Shown: positions 62,569-64,000 of the stretch, one piece after another
Numbering within the stretch: the stretch's first letter is position 1
Layout of the letters: each line of letters begins with the position of its first letter
Source: Gallionella sp.
GTDB taxonomy: Bacteria; Pseudomonadota; Gammaproteobacteria; Burkholderiales; Gallionellaceae
Length of the DNA: 64,000 nt
Reading direction: 5' to 3'
Assembly: GCA_023259035.1 (NCBI GenBank)
Contig: JAHFRA010000005.1
Location: 57,765-121,764 of the forward strand
Notes under the pieces: generated by a model
The model's database searches: none
The model's input: only the letters and a program-made list of their open reading frames with translations
Told to the model about the DNA's origin: nothing
Made by a program: the position numbers and the translations under genes

Positions 62569-63600
62569 ATGAATCAGAAAGAACGGCTCCTAAGCGCATT
62601 AGGGGGAAAACCCGCCGACCGGCCCCCGTTCATATGTCCCGGCGGAATGATGAACATGGCGGTGACCGAACTGATGGACGCCGCCGAAAGCTGTTGGCCG
62701 GAGGCCCACTCGGATGCCGAAAAGATGGCTCGCCTCACGCTGGCCGCGAGCCGTGTTGGCGGTATTGAGAATACCGGGGTTCCTTTCTGCATGACCGTGG
62801 AAGCAGAGGCGATGGGAGCACAGGTTTACCTCGGCTCGCGGGGAAATGAGCCGCGGGTCACGGAGTATGCCATCGCCTCTTTTGACGAAATTAACCGTCT
62901 GCGGTCAATCGACCCTGGCAAGGGGCGCGCAAAAGTTTGCATTGACGCGATACGGATACTGAAAAAAGAGGCGCCCCAAACGCCGGTCATCGCCAACCTC
63001 ACCGGCCCGGTGAGCCTGGCTTCTTCCCTTATCGATCCACTGGTCTTTTACAAGGGGCTGATTACCGATAGCCAGAAAGCCCACAAGCTGATGGAAGCCG
63101 TCACCGAAAACCTTATCCGGTTTGGTGATGCGCTGGCCGAAGCGGGCGCCGACGTGATCTGCATCGCCGATCCATCGGCATCGGGTGAGATATTGGGGAA
63201 AAAAGCTTTTGCCGAGTTCGCCATTCCATACATAAACATCCTGGTAAATTACTTCCGGGAAGAATACGGCACCCCGTCCATCGTGCATATCTGCGGCGAT
63301 GTACGGTGCCTCGGCAGCCTGTTATCCGAGATTGCTGCCGAATCCATCAGCGTAGATGCGATGGTCAGCATCAAGACGCTCAAGGAACTCGCCCCCGCTA
63401 AAGTGTCTATGGGTAATGTAAGCACCTATCTGCTGGAAAAAGGCGCACCGGATGACATCACGAAACATGGCGAACGGTGCATGAAGGGTGGAGTGGGTAT
63501 TCTCGCACCGGCCTGCGGCATCAGCCCCAGAACCCCGGTGGTGAATATCAAAGGTCTTTCGAGAGCCGTCTTTGAAAGCAGTTCAACCGTCAAGTTGTAA
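62569..63600 (+). CDS. UroD/MtaA/CmuA-family corrinoid methyltransferase
   Basis: A 343-residue protein of the MtaA/CmuA group (MNQKERLLSALGGKPADRPP start). The zinc site shows as VHICGDVRC and the later LAPACGISPRTPVVN. It differs clearly from the methyltransferase at 60778, so the two may act as MT1 and MT2 on the same corrinoid protein. It starts 88 bp after btuM and ends 20 bp before the activator gene. Confidence 0.93.
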   Translation: MNQKERLLSALGGKPADRPPFICPGGMMNMAVTELMDAAESCWPEAHSDAEKMARLTLAASRVGGIENTGVPFCMTVEAEAMGAQVYLGSRGNEPRVTEYAIASFDEINRLRSIDPGKGRAKVCIDAIRILKKEAPQTPVIANLTGPVSLASSLIDPLVFYKGLITDSQKAHKLMEAVTENLIRFGDALAEAGADVICIADPSASGEILGKKAFAEFAIPYINILVNYFREEYGTPSIVHICGDVRCLGSLLSEIAAESISVDAMVSIKTLKELAPAKVSMGNVSTYLLEKGAPDDITKHGERCMKGGVGILAPACGISPRTPVVNIKGLSRAVFESSSTVKL

Positions 63601-63620
63601 ACAGGTTGCAAGGACAGATG

Positions 63621-64000
63621 ATGGGCAAAGTGGAAATCAAGTTTCTGCCACAAAACAAGGTGGTGGATGCCGTTATAGGCTCCTGTCTCATGCAAGTGGC
63701 GCGAGATGCCTTTATCGATATTGAGTCGTCATGCAGCGGCAAAGGCACCTGCGGCAAATGCCTGGTACAGCTTGTCGATGGCGGGGCGGATGAGCCGCAC
63801 CCCGAAGAGATTAAACATATCAGCGGTGAAAATCTCGCGCAGGGAGTGCGGCTAGCCTGCCGCTTGAAGGTCACCGGCATGGCCGACTACCAGGTGCTGG
63901 GGGTGGGCGGAAAAAAACACCGCATCCTGTCCGAAGGGCTGATGCCGGAGTTCAGCCTGAACCCGAACATCCGCAAGGAATACATCGAGCTTGAAAAGCC
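63621..64000 (+). CDS. Ferredoxin-type corrinoid activation protein, N-terminal part (cut by window edge)
   Basis: 126 codons are visible from the ATG at 63621 (AAGGA at 6-base spacing; another ATG one codon earlier). The N-terminal domain is a [2Fe-2S] ferredoxin with SSCSGKGTCGKCLVQLVDGG and the fourth Cys in RLACRLKV. The following SEGLMPEFSLNPNIRKEYIE matches the linker of the DUF4445/ASKHA family (reductive activators of corrinoid enzymes). Those proteins use ATP to reduce Co(II) to Co(I) after accidental oxidation. The ATPase part lies beyond the window. Confidence 0.88.
   Translation, partial: MGKVEIKFLPQNKVVDAVIGSCLMQVARDAFIDIESSCSGKGTCGKCLVQLVDGGADEPHPEEIKHISGENLAQGVRLACRLKVTGMADYQVLGVGGKKHRILSEGLMPEFSLNPNIRKEYIELEK

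Noticed and set aside
60778..63600. Annotation of the two UroD-superfamily genes as uroporphyrinogen decarboxylase (hemE)
   Set aside because: Both carry His-x-Cys and a later Cys of the zinc methyltransferase type and sit with a corrinoid protein and activator.
1..64000. CRISPR arrays, tRNA and rRNA genes
   Set aside because: No regularly spaced direct repeats and no cloverleaf or rRNA signatures were recognised by eye. A tRNAscan or Infernal run would settle this.

Overview
The window looks like a chromosome of a chemolithoautotrophic betaproteobacterium of the Gallionella/Sideroxydans (Gallionellaceae, Nitrosomonadales) type. This rests on three things read from the sequence: an MtrA/MtrB-type (MtoAB-like) outer-membrane electron conduit, a form II RuBisCO operon (cbbM-cbbQ-cbbO with divergent cbbR), and betaproteobacterial housekeeping blocks (pilGHIJ-chpA, clpS-clpA, zapB-zapA-6S RNA, slt-cca, the dTDP-rhamnose genes). 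The species assignment is inference.

Layout. 1-4454 (minus): Pil-Chp chemosensory operon pilG-pilH-pilI-pilJ-pilL/chpA, the last gene cut by the window edge. 5012-5971: an unrecognised cytoplasmic protein. 6190-12023 (plus): electron-transfer cluster made of a membrane-anchored nine-heme cytochrome, a HydC/FdnI-type cytochrome b, a small monoheme cytochrome, the decaheme MtoA and the porin MtoB. 12296-17974: CO2 fixation, cbbM-cbbQ-cbbO opposite cbbR. 18059-21068: cold-shock protein and clpS-clpA. 21188-33467 (minus): exopolysaccharide locus headed by an EPS-associated MarR-type regulator, with GDP-mannose/GDP-fucose enzymes, a flippase, two methyltransferases, two glycosyltransferases and rfbBDAC. 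33742-39912: AT-richer accessory segment with an XRE regulator, an SPFH protein ending in five zinc ribbons, a membrane protein, a large zinc-ribbon/membrane/LprI-like fusion, a small unknown and an orphan FtsZ C-terminal fragment. Two diverged direct repeats (33579, 39989) bracket this segment. 40124-45221: slt-cca and a kinase/ATPase fusion, with a 231-bp transposon-like element (18-bp terminal inverted repeats, 8-bp target duplication) inserted at the end of cca. 45580-48510: a Yip1-family protein and msbA. 48568-58181 (minus): late cobalamin synthesis and uptake genes (btuB, btuM, cobO, cbiB, cobD, cobQ, cobU, cobT, cobC, cobS) headed by a cobalamin riboswitch. 58628-59488: zapB-like gene, zapA, 6S RNA. 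60105-64000: a corrinoid-dependent methyltransferase cluster (corrinoid protein, two UroD/MtaA-type methyltransferases, a second btuM, and the start of a ferredoxin-type corrinoid activator).

How it fits together. Electrons from extracellular Fe(II), or another donor or acceptor, could cross the outer membrane through MtoAB, pass the small periplasmic cytochrome and meet the quinone pool at the nine-heme/cytochrome b pair. RuBisCO fixes CO2. The right-hand end couples corrinoid import and nucleotide-loop assembly to a corrinoid methyl-transfer system. That system carries its own copy of the predicted cobalamin transporter BtuM, which suggests B12-dependent demethylation of an unidentified methylated substrate alongside lithoautotrophy.

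The strongest candidates for something undescribed are this corrinoid methyltransferase/BtuM cluster, the SPFH/zinc-ribbon/LprI module between direct repeats, and the split nine-heme/cytochrome b pair beside mtoAB. Small palindromic repeats also sit in frame inside cbbO, cobQ and possibly pilI.
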